Assembly (NCBI RefSeq): GCF_003719335.1
Contig: NZ_RIAS01000009.1
Location: forward strand, 186,001-250,000
Reading direction: 5' to 3'
DNA from: Paenibacillus amylolyticus
GTDB lineage: Bacteria; Bacillota; Bacilli; Paenibacillales; Paenibacillaceae
DNA length: 64,000 bases
Part shown: positions 55,256-64,000 of the stretch, one piece after another
Layout: the number at the start of each line of letters is the position of its first letter
How positions within the stretch are numbered: position 1 is the first letter of the stretch
Made by a program: the position numbers and the translations under genes
The notes under the pieces: generated by a model
Told to the model about the DNA's origin: nothing
The model's input: only the letters and a program-made list of their open reading frames with translations
The model's database searches: none

Positions 55256-56421
55256 AAAGGATAATAAAACGGGCAACAGCCATGATGATGGTTGTTGTGC
55301 TCTCCATCGGTGTGATGGCAGCGACAGCTGGTGCAGCGGCATCGAAGTCAGGCATGCAAGCCAAGGAAATCGACGGTCAGGTGTATGTAGATACGAAAGA
55401 TTTGGTGAAGATGTTCGGCGGTAGTGGACAATACAATGCTAAATCAGGAACGTATTCGTATAAGGGAAGCGAAGCCATTCCTAAAGTGATTGAAAAGGTA
55501 TCACCGTCTGTGGTAGGAATTATAGGCAAAACGACGGAAAACCAGAATGGATCGGCAAACGATCGTTATAATCTGGCACATGGTACAGGAGTTATCATTC
55601 GCGCTAATGGATGGATTGTGACGAATGCTCATGTGGTTGATCAGTTGGTCGATCCGGTCGTTGTGACGACAGATGGGAATACATATAACATTACAGAAAC
55701 ATTCAGTGATCCGTTAAGTGACCTTGCGCTGATTAAAATTAACGCCAAAGCACTCAAACCTGCGGTCTTTGCTAAAGCTTCGCAAGTGGCTGTGGGTGAA
55801 ACCGTGATTGCGATCGGTACGCCAATCTCCTTTTCATTGCGTAACTCAGCTACAGTTGGCGTGATCAGTGGTCTGAACCGTGGCGTGGAAGCGTCCTACC
55901 GCTTAATTCAAACAGACACGGCGATTAATCCCGGGAACAGCGGAGGACCGCTTGTTAACTTGAAGGGAGAAGTCGTCGGTATTAACTCCATGAAATTTTC
56001 TGCAGTGGGCATCGAGAGCATGGGGTTCTCTATTCCTGTAGACACCGTGAACTTTGTCATCAATCAATTTTTTAAATATGGAACGATCAAACGGGCAAGT
56101 CTCGGATTACAGCTGGAAGAGAGCTGGTCGGCCATTGTAGGTCTGCCTGCGGAAGACCCGTTGACGGTTACGGGCGTACTGAGTCCGGAAGCGAAGAAAG
56201 CCAAGATCAAGGAAGGAGATGCCATCTACAGCGTCGCGGGCAAACGTGTATCGTCGGTAGTCGATATCAATGAGCTGCTCAAAGCCTACTTACCTGGACA
56301 AAAGGTAAAGTTGCTGGTGCAAACGGACGGCGACATTGTTACCCGCACATTAACACTTGTGGATCGAGCTTCGCTTGAGGGGCAGTCCGACGAATCGCTT
56401 CCAACGGATGAAGAACAATAA
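55252..56421 (+). CDS. Secreted HtrA/DegP-type serine protease
   Basis: 389 residues. Signal peptide (1-30), then a short copper-amine-oxidase-N-like segment (EIDGQVYVDTKDLVKMFGGSGQYNAKSGTYSYKG), a trypsin-like domain with triad H127 (TNAHVVD), D157 (DLALIKI), S230 (NPGNSGGPL), and a C-terminal PDZ domain (about 285-370). Unlike the usual HtrA it has the extra N-terminal wall/metal-domain-like segment and a cleavable signal rather than a cytoplasmic tail with anchor. 34 bp separate it from the next gene, likely one operon acting in extracytoplasmic protein quality control. Confidence 0.9.
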   Translation: MKRIIKRATAMMMVVVLSIGVMAATAGAAASKSGMQAKEIDGQVYVDTKDLVKMFGGSGQYNAKSGTYSYKGSEAIPKVIEKVSPSVVGIIGKTTENQNGSANDRYNLAHGTGVIIRANGWIVTNAHVVDQLVDPVVVTTDGNTYNITETFSDPLSDLALIKINAKALKPAVFAKASQVAVGETVIAIGTPISFSLRNSATVGVISGLNRGVEASYRLIQTDTAINPGNSGGPLVNLKGEVVGINSMKFSAVGIESMGFSIPVDTVNFVINQFFKYGTIKRASLGLQLEESWSAIVGLPAEDPLTVTGVLSPEAKKAKIKEGDAIYSVAGKRVSSVVDINELLKAYLPGQKVKLLVQTDGDIVTRTLTLVDRASLEGQSDESLPTDEEQ

Positions 56422-56455
56422 AGCCCGGCAAGCAACCCGAATCGAGAGAGGACGA

Positions 56456-58360
56456 ATGAACGGAATGAAGAAGTCAGTGTTACGCGTGCTGAGCACGGGT
56501 GTATTAGCGGGAATGTTGCTGGCAGGCACAGCTCTGCCAGTATGGGCAACGGATAATTTGATTACCAATGAGCTGCGTGTCAAAGCAGGAAGTACAAGTG
56601 CTTTTATTAATGGCAAGAAACAAAACATCACCAAACCGCTCACGGTTAAAGGCGTGACACTAGTGCCTGTCGGTGTATTCAAAAAAGCCTTTGGCAGTGA
56701 AGTTCGACTGGAGAAAAACGATGTCATCAAAATCAAGGAAGGTCCGCACGTTGTGGCTTTGAGAATAGACAGTTCCATCGCATGGATTGACGGAGTCAAA
56801 GTGGAGATGGGCACTGCACCCAAAATGGTGAATGGTGTATTAATGGTGCCTCTTCGCCCGGTTGCGGCAGGAATCGGTGCGACGCTTGCGCCGAGCAGTT
56901 CGGGAGATATCGTCATTCGTTTGCTGCAAGCGGGTGAGGGCGTGGATGAGGGCGGCATTGATCTGGACAAAGGGAAAACGAGAATTGGCAACAGCTATTA
57001 TGGCTGGTCGATTCATTATCCAGCCGATCTTCTGGTGTTGCAAACGAATGAACAGGAACGGATGATGACCTTTGGCGCTGCGGATGAAAGTTATTATCTC
57101 GAAGTGTATGTGAGTGACCAGAATGTAGTATTGGACGCGGATGACTTGCTGACACAACTCGTGCAGGTGGCCAAACAGGCAGGAGATACGGTACTGGACC
57201 GTGAAGCGGTATCTAAAGGGAACAAACCTTATGCAAGAGTTGTCGTCAAAGATGCGGATGGCGTGTTATGGGAGTTGCGCCAATATATTTATGAAGGTCG
57301 TCAATATGATGTCTACTTGGCGGATTACGAGGCGATGAATTATAAAGATCTGGGCAAACATGCTTCATTACTCAATTCATTTGAACCAAGCTATTCACAG
57401 TCAGATCGAACCATTAAGGATCTTTCCACGGTGGAGGAAGGCATGCGCTCGGCATGGAATGATGATTACGGAATTGAATTAATGGTTCCAGCGGGCTGGT
57501 CCATGGACAATAATAATATGGTTTATAAAGATAAAGACGGTGCTTATTTGCAGCTTCGAGTGACTTCAGCCAAGTCCGGTGCAACGGTGAAGGACTGGAG
57601 TGACCAGCTCGAGAAGTGGATGCGTGAAACCTTTACAGCGGAGAGTTATCAGCAAGTAGGCTCGTTTACAACGGAAATCTCGGGTGAAACGGCCGAGGTG
57701 AATGAATTCCGTTATAACTTTGGATCAGGATGGCAGACCGAGTTTGACGTACTTTTGCAGAAGAACGGGTATCGTTACTACGCGGAATATACGTTCCCTG
57801 AAGGACAGGCCGTGGACCGGGCATGGTTTGAACGGATTATGAAGAGTGTGGAGATTGATTTTGACACGGTAAAAGATAATTTCGGTCAGCTGGATGAAGA
57901 TCCATATCTGACAGATAAAATGAAAACGATCACGCGTACGTCCAAAAACTATCATTACAGCGTGGATATTCCGCGCTACTGGACGCCGTATAGTGATCGG
58001 TTTGAAAGCTCACCTGTCGTTTATACCTTCACGGGAGGCAACTTTTCCATTGCAGCTACAGAGGACAAGTCGATTGAGATGACGGTTAGTCAGCTGAGAG
58101 AGGCATATACAGAGGCAGCCAAAACGCGAAAAAACTTCAATCTGATCCGCAGCGAGGAACTGACTTTTGCAGGTGTACCTGCATTCTCCTTCACGTACCA
58201 TGAAGTGGATAAGGGTGTGCCGTATACAGGTCGTCAGATTGTGTTTGAAAAGGATGGAATCACGTATACGATCACGAATGGTCTGAACGATGCGAACCGC
58301 ACGCAAGTCCAGGCAGCCATGCTGGAAAAAGCAGTGAACTCATTTACTTTTATTAAATAA
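56456..58360 (+). CDS. Secreted protein with copper amine oxidase N-terminal domain
   Basis: 634 residues from ATG 56456 (AGAGAGG four bases upstream; ATG 56465 is the alternative). Signal peptide to about residue 34 (LAGMLLAGTALPVWA), then a copper-amine-oxidase-N domain (LRVKAGSTSAFINGKKQNITKPLTV to about residue 150; a substrate- or wall-associated module common in Paenibacillus, without catalysis). Three tandem beta-rich domains of about 150 residues follow, each opening with a similar hydrophobic turn (YGWSIHYPADLL, YGIELMVPAGWSM, YHYSVDIPRYWTP), resembling PsbP-like repeats. Function unknown; operon partner of the HtrA-like protease. Confidence 0.8.
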   Translation: MNGMKKSVLRVLSTGVLAGMLLAGTALPVWATDNLITNELRVKAGSTSAFINGKKQNITKPLTVKGVTLVPVGVFKKAFGSEVRLEKNDVIKIKEGPHVVALRIDSSIAWIDGVKVEMGTAPKMVNGVLMVPLRPVAAGIGATLAPSSSGDIVIRLLQAGEGVDEGGIDLDKGKTRIGNSYYGWSIHYPADLLVLQTNEQERMMTFGAADESYYLEVYVSDQNVVLDADDLLTQLVQVAKQAGDTVLDREAVSKGNKPYARVVVKDADGVLWELRQYIYEGRQYDVYLADYEAMNYKDLGKHASLLNSFEPSYSQSDRTIKDLSTVEEGMRSAWNDDYGIELMVPAGWSMDNNNMVYKDKDGAYLQLRVTSAKSGATVKDWSDQLEKWMRETFTAESYQQVGSFTTEISGETAEVNEFRYNFGSGWQTEFDVLLQKNGYRYYAEYTFPEGQAVDRAWFERIMKSVEIDFDTVKDNFGQLDEDPYLTDKMKTITRTSKNYHYSVDIPRYWTPYSDRFESSPVVYTFTGGNFSIAATEDKSIEMTVSQLREAYTEAAKTRKNFNLIRSEELTFAGVPAFSFTYHEVDKGVPYTGRQIVFEKDGITYTITNGLNDANRTQVQAAMLEKAVNSFTFIK

Positions 58361-58381
58361 GAATATAGATGTGTAGAAATT

Positions 58382-58413
58382 GCCGGAGGGTTAAAGAACC
58401 TTCCGGTTTTTCT
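58382..58413 (+). terminator. Terminator after the htrA-type operon
   Basis: CCGGAGGGTT pairs with AACCTTCCGG around AAAG, followed by TTTTTC. Confidence 0.85.
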
Positions 58414-58730
58414 TTGGCTATGATTTCAAAATGGATGGGGGAAGAGGAAATGTGATGAGGATGAGTGGAATGCCTATGGAAAAATGATGAAAATGACAAA
58501 CGGTTTTTTCAGGAAACCGTAGAAGAGTCGGTGCAGAAGTGGTACACTATACTAGTTCAGGAGTTATTACTGCTGATTTGAGAAATAGAGAGACTGTAGG
58601 CTTGGATTTCAGGCAATACAGACATAATGTATAGATATAGCGATACTTGACGTTGACAGCAATGCAGGCGTACCGAAATACAGGTACCAAGGGAAGAACA
58701 CCGGCGTAGGCCGGTATGGGGAGGATCTAC
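58414..58730 (+). promoter_or_regulatory. Leader region of the U32 protein gene
   Basis: 317 bp without a gene. It has the hairpin ACGGTTT/AAACCGT (58499-58521) and a -35-like TTGACA at 58653-58658 with a weak -10 AAATAC 17 bp downstream. CCGGCGTAGGCCGG forms a small hairpin just before the ribosome site. Confidence 0.35.
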
Positions 58731-61244
58731 ATGAAAACAGCAACAATACGAAGAGAAGACGTTGAGCTTCTGGCACCTGCTGGGGACTGGGATTGCATGC
58801 GTTCGGCGGTAGCCAACGGGGCGGATGCGATTTTCTTCGGGGTCGAAAAGTTTAATGCACGGGCTAGAGCGAACAATTTCCGTATGGACGAGCTGCCGGA
58901 GATTATGGCGTTTTTGCACAGTTATGGCGTGAAAGGGTTCCTGACCTTTAATATATTGATCTTTGAAAATGAATTGAAAGATGCCAAAGAACTCATCGAT
59001 GCCTGCGTAGATGCCGGTGTGGATGCTGTAATCGTACAGGATCTGGGTCTGGTCAAAATGATTCGTGAGATTTCACCGGATTTCCCGATTCACGGTTCCA
59101 CGCAGATGACGATTACGTCGCCTGAAGCGGTAGAGTTTACCAAGCCGTTTGACATGGAGCGTGTCGTACTTGGACGGGAAAACAATCTGAAACAGATCCA
59201 AAAGATTGGTGATCAAGCGAAACTTCCGATGGAAGTATTCGTGCATGGTGCACTCTGCGTGTCCTATTCGGGTCAGTGTCTGACTTCCGAAATGTGGGGC
59301 GGTCGTTCCGCGAACCGTGGAGAATGTGCGCAGGCGTGCCGTCTGCCGTACGATCTGATGGTGGATGGTGTTCACCAGCCGATGGGGGATGTCGCGTATC
59401 TGTTATCGCCAAAAGATCTGGCAGCCATTGATATCATGCCGGAATTGATTGAAGCGGGCGTAACGTCTTTCAAAATTGAAGGTCGACTCAAAACGCCAGA
59501 GTACGTGGCGAACGTAGTTAGCAAATATCGTAAAGCCATTGACCGTTATTTTGACGGTGACAGTACACGCGCAAGCAAGGAAGAGATTCGTGAATTACAA
59601 CAGAGCTTCTCGCGTGGATTTACACATGGTTTTCTGGACGGCACGAACAACAAACAGCTCGTAGACGGGACGTTCCCGAAAAGCCGCGGCGTTTACCTTG
59701 GTCGTGTAGACCAAGTGCTGCGTGATGGTGTGGTACTGAAACTGGATGCACCCGTGAAACGTGGAGACGGCATTGTGTTTGATGCTGGTGATCCAACGAA
59801 AAAAGAAGAAGGCGGACGTGTATATGATGTACGCCGCAAAGGTGTGAAGATCGAAGGCGAAGCCGGCGAAGGCTGGATCGTGGACATCGTACCAGGCCGC
59901 AGTGATGTGGATCTACGTCGTGTGAAAGTCGGCGATAAGGTATGGAAAACCAATGATCCTGCGCTTGACAAACGTCTGCGTCAAAGCTTTGAGACCGATA
60001 AGCCGTACCGTGTCTTCCCGGTCAAAGTGAAAGTCATCGGCAGCCCGGGCCAACCGCTCAGCACGTGGTGGACCGACGTGCAGAAGGGAACAACCGTGCG
60101 CGTGGATTCGGAGATGGAACTGGACATTGCCCAGAAACGTCCGATGACCCACGAATTGCTCGAGGAGCAATTCGGACGTCTCGGGGGCACCGTGTTCCAG
60201 CTGGAGGAACTGGACGTCAATCTGCACGGTGACGTCATCATCCCGATGCGCGAGTTGAACAATATTCGCCGTCAGGCGGTCGAACAACTCGCGGGCGAGC
60301 GCCCTAAACCGCCCGTCTACGTGAAACGGGCGGTGGACGTGTACGGCGATGCGGTACAACCGGCATCGCCAGTGGCTCGCGGTCAAGCAGAGCTGACCGC
60401 GCTGTGCCGCAGCCTGCCACAAGTGGAGGCAGCGCTGGAAGCTGGCGTCGGCATGATCTACGCCGACTTCGAGTTCATCAAGCAGTTCCCGGCAGCGGTG
60501 GAAGCTGTACATGCCGCAGGCCGCAAAATCGCGCTGGCTACGCCGCGTATTCATATGCCTGGCGAAAACGGCTATCACAACAATATCTTGCGTTTGGAGC
60601 CGGATGCGGTGCTCGTTCGTAATACAGGTGCGCTTTACTTCTATCTGCGTCACCGTAGAATGAACCCGGACGCGAAGCATCCGCAATTGATCGGGGACTT
60701 CTCCTTGAACATCGCCAACCATAAGGCAGTGGAACTGTTCCTTGAGGCAGGTTGCGACTGGATTACACCATCGTATGACCTGAACATTCAGCAGATGGTT
60801 GATTTGCTCGGTAACTCCCGTACAAGTCAGACCGAGGTGGTCATCCATCAGCATCTGCCGATGTTCCACACGGAGCACTGTGTATACTGTACGTTTATGA
60901 GTGAAGGAACGGACTATACGAACTGTGGACGTCCTTGCGAAGAAAAACGGGCATCCCTGCAAGACCGAATTGGTATGTCTCACCCGGTACGTGTGGATGA
61001 AGGCTGCCGTAACACGGTATATAACGCCGTGGAGCAGTCAGGTGCAGAGTACCTGACCAACTTTATGGATCTAGGTGTATCCCGCTACCGGGTAGAGTTT
61101 CTGGAAGAGACACCGGAGCAGGTGAAGGAAGTTATTGATCTGTACAACCGTGCACTGCGCGGCGAGATCAGCGGTACACAAGTATGGAAGACGCTGAAAG
61201 CAACGAACCAGCTGGGCGTTACACGCGGTCAATTGGTGAAATAA
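58731..61244 (+). CDS. U32 family peptidase / RlhA-like 23S rRNA hydroxylation protein
   Basis: 837 residues from ATG 58731, after GGGGAGGA. N-terminal U32 TIM-barrel-like domain (VELLAPAGDWDCMRSAVANGADAIFFGV), the U32 signature with clustered cysteines (MEVFVHGALCVSYSGQCLTSEMWGGRSANRGECAQACR), then a DUF3656-type collagenase-like region, and a second U32-like half with four more cysteines near residues 720-745 (HCVYCTFMSEGTDYTNCGRPC). Proteins of this long type include E. coli RlhA, needed for C2501 hydroxylation; proteolysis is not demonstrated for most members. Cysteines suggest an iron-sulfur or metal centre. Confidence 0.88.
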   Translation: MKTATIRREDVELLAPAGDWDCMRSAVANGADAIFFGVEKFNARARANNFRMDELPEIMAFLHSYGVKGFLTFNILIFENELKDAKELIDACVDAGVDAVIVQDLGLVKMIREISPDFPIHGSTQMTITSPEAVEFTKPFDMERVVLGRENNLKQIQKIGDQAKLPMEVFVHGALCVSYSGQCLTSEMWGGRSANRGECAQACRLPYDLMVDGVHQPMGDVAYLLSPKDLAAIDIMPELIEAGVTSFKIEGRLKTPEYVANVVSKYRKAIDRYFDGDSTRASKEEIRELQQSFSRGFTHGFLDGTNNKQLVDGTFPKSRGVYLGRVDQVLRDGVVLKLDAPVKRGDGIVFDAGDPTKKEEGGRVYDVRRKGVKIEGEAGEGWIVDIVPGRSDVDLRRVKVGDKVWKTNDPALDKRLRQSFETDKPYRVFPVKVKVIGSPGQPLSTWWTDVQKGTTVRVDSEMELDIAQKRPMTHELLEEQFGRLGGTVFQLEELDVNLHGDVIIPMRELNNIRRQAVEQLAGERPKPPVYVKRAVDVYGDAVQPASPVARGQAELTALCRSLPQVEAALEAGVGMIYADFEFIKQFPAAVEAVHAAGRKIALATPRIHMPGENGYHNNILRLEPDAVLVRNTGALYFYLRHRRMNPDAKHPQLIGDFSLNIANHKAVELFLEAGCDWITPSYDLNIQQMVDLLGNSRTSQTEVVIHQHLPMFHTEHCVYCTFMSEGTDYTNCGRPCEEKRASLQDRIGMSHPVRVDEGCRNTVYNAVEQSGAEYLTNFMDLGVSRYRVEFLEETPEQVKEVIDLYNRALRGEISGTQVWKTLKATNQLGVTRGQLVK

Positions 61245-61251
61245 ACGGAGC

Positions 61252-61290
61252 AACCCCAATCTCTGCTTTACGGAGCTCTTGGGGTTTTTT
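61252..61290 (+). terminator. Terminator after the U32 gene
   Basis: AACCCCAA pairs with TTGGGGTT across a 19-base inner hairpin, followed by TTTT. The next gene starts 40 bp later. Confidence 0.8.
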
Positions 61291-61329
61291 CTATAATAAG
61301 CGGCATCGGCAACCAAGGAGGTGTGAAGC

Positions 61330-64000
61330 GTGGCTCCATTTTCAATGATGGATATTAAATTGCTGTGCGGGGTCACGGCATTCAAACACGGCGAAGAATA
61401 TCAACAGTCTGGGAGGATTGGCAAGCTCGTTGTAAGTGAGGACGGTCGTCATTATCAAGCCGTTGTTCGGGGGACAGAAGCCTACGAAGTGAAGGTGGAT
61501 CTGGACGATGCGGGAGAAATTGAAGCGAACTGCAACTGCCCTGCATACGGCAACTATTATGACTATTGCAAACATATCGCGGCTGTCCTGCTTGCTATTC
61601 ATGAACGTGAGGATACACCAGAACTGTCGGGTGGCAGAGGAACGAATTCAAAAGTAGGTACATTGGTCGAAGAAGAGACATGGGAGCGGCCTTATTCAAC
61701 TTCAATGCCATCTCCATCCAAATCCGCAGGTTCTTCCTCTTTTTCATCAAAGGCTTCATCGGGTAGATCATCGGCGTTACCAGGCGAGAACGGGCATGTC
61801 CCCTCTGAACTATCAGCGGTGTCCCACCGTGCGAGCATCGAATCTCCCATATCTACAGCACTAGGTCAACAATCGGAGCATCCGCATCATTCGCAGCAGC
61901 ACAAGCCGCAGACGTTGTCTCCCTCCCCTTTTGCACAGGCAGGTCGCCCAAGTTCAGCCTCAGGCTGGGGCCGCTCTGCGGATAAACCGTCCTACCGTAC
62001 GGCAGACCAGATTTTATCCATGTTTGCGAAGGATCGCAGATTGCCACATGAACGGGAGCAAAAATATACAGCACCGGTTACCCGCTCCATGCTGCGAGAA
62101 GAATTGCAGGTACAGTTTATATGCAAACTGGTACATGTTCATAAAGGTGGAGCCAAGCTGGCACTTGAATTAAAAGTGGGCAACAAACGGCTCTATGTCG
62201 TGCAGAAGGTCAAGCAGTTCCTGAACTGTATTGAAAAGGGCGAGCCCATGTCCTTCACCAAGCTGTTTCATTATGATCCGCTGCTACATGTGTTTAGGGC
62301 TGAAGATCAGGCTATTCTTTCCATGCTCATTCGTATGAGACAGAGTGAAGAGGCATACCGTGAGTCCATTTCGGGGTATCTGGGTGCTTCGGACGGTCGC
62401 GATATCCTGATCGCTCCAATTGTCTGGAAGCCACTGCTGGAGTTGCTTATGCAAGCGGATAGCCGCATGGAGGGCACGGGCCTAGCGAACGGACCACTGA
62501 CCCTGAGCGAGGGAGCATTGCCACTATTTTACCGGATCGCGGAGGGGGCGAATGAAGGGTATCAGCTGGAGGTGTCAGGACTGCGTGAGTTGATCCTGCT
62601 TCCGGCCTATGATGCGGCAGTCGTCGAGGGGCAGTTCTATATGTTAGAACCGACGCAGATGAGAAGTCTGGAGGACCTGAACCGTGCGCTCACATCCTAC
62701 GGTATTAAAGAAAGCATTGATATCTCGGCACAACAGGTGGATGAGTTTGTGCAGCATGTTGTACCGGAACTGCGGACGTTGGGGCATTTGTCGATTGATT
62801 CCCGTGTGCGCGAACAGATTGCCGAACCCGAGTTGTCACCGAAACTGTATATCGACTTTTACAGGGAACGCATTACAGCACGTCTGGAATTCGATTATGG
62901 CGTCATGGTCATTAACCCATTGGCAGAGTATTTGATTAACGAGGAAGAAAAGAAAGTCATCTTGATCCGCGACCGCTTCAAGGAACGCAATCTCATCGAG
63001 AGACTGGATTGTTCTTTTCTGGAGCGGGAGGGAAGTGTCTGGGCAAGCGAACGTGAGGACGCCATCTATGATGTGATGTATCACCTGTTGCCCGAGCTTG
63101 AGAAGCTGGCCGCTATCTATATGCCGAATGCTGTGAAAGCGATGATGCCAACGTACCCGGTACCGCCGAAGGTTCGCGCTGACCTGGGAAGAGGACTGGA
63201 CTGGCTGGAGATTTCCTTCGAGATGGAGGGAGTCGACGAGCAGGAGTTGCAAGAACTGATGCGCAGCATTGTGGAAAAGAAAGCTTTCTTCCGCCTGCGA
63301 AGCGGTGTCTTTCTGTCACTTGAAAATGATGGCGCGAGCAGCTTCGCTCACATGGCTGACGCGCTTGGACTGGAAGCAAAGGATATCCAGAGCAGCCATA
63401 TCCGGTTGCCTGCTGTGAGAGCGTTGCAACTTCCGGGCAGAGATGAGGTTTCCGGTCATGTGAAATGGGGAGGCTCGCTCAAACGTTTCCTTGATGATCT
63501 GCGTGATCCTGACCGGATGGACTTTCCGTTACCACAGATGCTGGCGCCTGTGCTGCGGGATTACCAGATGAGCGGGTATCAGTGGCTTCGTACGCTCGCA
63601 CATTACCGATTTGGCGGTATCCTGGCCGATGATATGGGACTGGGCAAAACGCTACAAAGCATCGCCTACATCACAGCTTCGTTACGGGAGAGACCTGTGT
63701 ATGAACAGGGACAAGAGGCAGGGTTGCCAGCTGATACAGACAATACCATCTCTAATGATTGGAACATGAATGGGTCTCAGCAGGCTTACTTGGCCAATGC
63801 CACTGGAACGATAGATGATGCATGGCACACCTCGCAACAAGACGGGCTGACCATTCGCACGCGAATGACACATCCGCCGGTATTGGTTGTTGCACCGGCT
63901 TCACTAACTTACAACTGGGCGAATGAGTTTGCACGGTTTGCTCCGCATCTGAACGTCTTAATCGCCGCAGGGCAAAAAGATGAACGTGCCAGCATGCTGG
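61330..64000 (+). CDS. SWIM zinc finger / SNF2 family helicase (3' end outside window)
   Basis: 890 codons are open from GTG 61330 (AAGGAGGTG six bases upstream) to the window edge. N-terminal SWIM zinc finger C-x-C...C-x-H in CNCPAYGNYYDYCKH (about residue 70), a Ser/Gly/His-rich linker of about 120 residues (115-235), the SNF2-associated bacterial domain, and the start of the SNF2 ATPase: YQMSGYQWLRTL, Walker A ADDMGLGKTLQS, then motif Ia PVLVVAPASLTYNW. Between these two motifs is an unusual insertion of about 65 residues. The DEAH box and C-terminal helicase half lie beyond the window. Such proteins remodel protein-DNA complexes; partners are unknown. Confidence 0.92.
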   Translation, partial: MAPFSMMDIKLLCGVTAFKHGEEYQQSGRIGKLVVSEDGRHYQAVVRGTEAYEVKVDLDDAGEIEANCNCPAYGNYYDYCKHIAAVLLAIHEREDTPELSGGRGTNSKVGTLVEEETWERPYSTSMPSPSKSAGSSSFSSKASSGRSSALPGENGHVPSELSAVSHRASIESPISTALGQQSEHPHHSQQHKPQTLSPSPFAQAGRPSSASGWGRSADKPSYRTADQILSMFAKDRRLPHEREQKYTAPVTRSMLREELQVQFICKLVHVHKGGAKLALELKVGNKRLYVVQKVKQFLNCIEKGEPMSFTKLFHYDPLLHVFRAEDQAILSMLIRMRQSEEAYRESISGYLGASDGRDILIAPIVWKPLLELLMQADSRMEGTGLANGPLTLSEGALPLFYRIAEGANEGYQLEVSGLRELILLPAYDAAVVEGQFYMLEPTQMRSLEDLNRALTSYGIKESIDISAQQVDEFVQHVVPELRTLGHLSIDSRVREQIAEPELSPKLYIDFYRERITARLEFDYGVMVINPLAEYLINEEEKKVILIRDRFKERNLIERLDCSFLEREGSVWASEREDAIYDVMYHLLPELEKLAAIYMPNAVKAMMPTYPVPPKVRADLGRGLDWLEISFEMEGVDEQELQELMRSIVEKKAFFRLRSGVFLSLENDGASSFAHMADALGLEAKDIQSSHIRLPAVRALQLPGRDEVSGHVKWGGSLKRFLDDLRDPDRMDFPLPQMLAPVLRDYQMSGYQWLRTLAHYRFGGILADDMGLGKTLQSIAYITASLRERPVYEQGQEAGLPADTDNTISNDWNMNGSQQAYLANATGTIDDAWHTSQQDGLTIRTRMTHPPVLVVAPASLTYNWANEFARFAPHLNVLIAAGQKDERASML

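Noticed and set aside
59913..60983. Antisense frame of 356 codons opposite the U32 gene
   Set aside because: Shadow of a GC-richer coding stretch; no recognisable domain and no start context.

Overview
The window is a chromosomal segment from a low-GC Gram-positive bacterium, most likely a Paenibacillus. The reasons are strong purine-rich ribosome binding sites, frequent GTG and TTG starts, Bacillus-type gene blocks (secA-prfB, argCJBD, pucR-pucFG, yhbD with a bactofilin, ftsEX-ctpB-minJ, lnrJK/lnrLMN, uvrBA), a prfB programmed frameshift, and many U-tailed terminators. I see no rRNA, tRNA, CRISPR array, prophage or transposase gene.

Layout. 1-6.0 kb: 3' end of secA, prfB, a YitT-type membrane protein, and a cardiolipin synthase on the minus strand. 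6.1-15.7 kb: a complete arginine biosynthesis cluster argC-J-B-D-F-G-H that converts glutamate to arginine, with a clear promoter and an ARG-box-like site before argC. 15.8-27.0 kb: a minus-strand allantoin/ureide utilisation cluster (allantoinase, two permeases, allantoate hydrolase, ureidoglycine aminotransferase, and an amidase and FAH-family pair with no assigned step), divergent from a PucR-type regulator. 27.1-32.4 kb: esterase, YhbD-like protein, bactofilin, MFS exporter and an AT-rich orphan membrane protein. 32.7-40.8 kb: envelope and division block (VanW/G5 protein, ftsE, ftsX, M23 hydrolase or activator, CtpB-like protease, MinJ-like PDZ protein). 40.8-46.3 kb: an LnrJK-type two-component system divergent from an LnrLMN-type ABC exporter, with paired palindromic sites between them. 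46.5-48.1 kb: motAB-type stator genes. 48.3-53.6 kb: uvrB and uvrA with a LexA-like site. 54-64 kb: a small membrane protein, an HtrA-like protease with a partner lipoprotein-like or secreted protein, a U32 peptidase/RlhA-like protein, and the 5' part of a SWIM/SNF2 helicase.

The most unusual content is non-coding. A dispersed intergenic element of about 170-245 bp occurs as four near-complete copies (10037, 32441, 37527, 50477), one diverged copy (8795), one left half (9910) and one right-end fragment (4397). It has imperfect terminal inverted repeats and a folded interior in which paired positions change together between copies. This suggests a MITE-like element that is kept, or at least selected, as a structured RNA or DNA. 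A second, unrelated structure at 54080-54276 is built from four 27-bp arms arranged + + - - with symmetrical 23/43/23-bp spacers.
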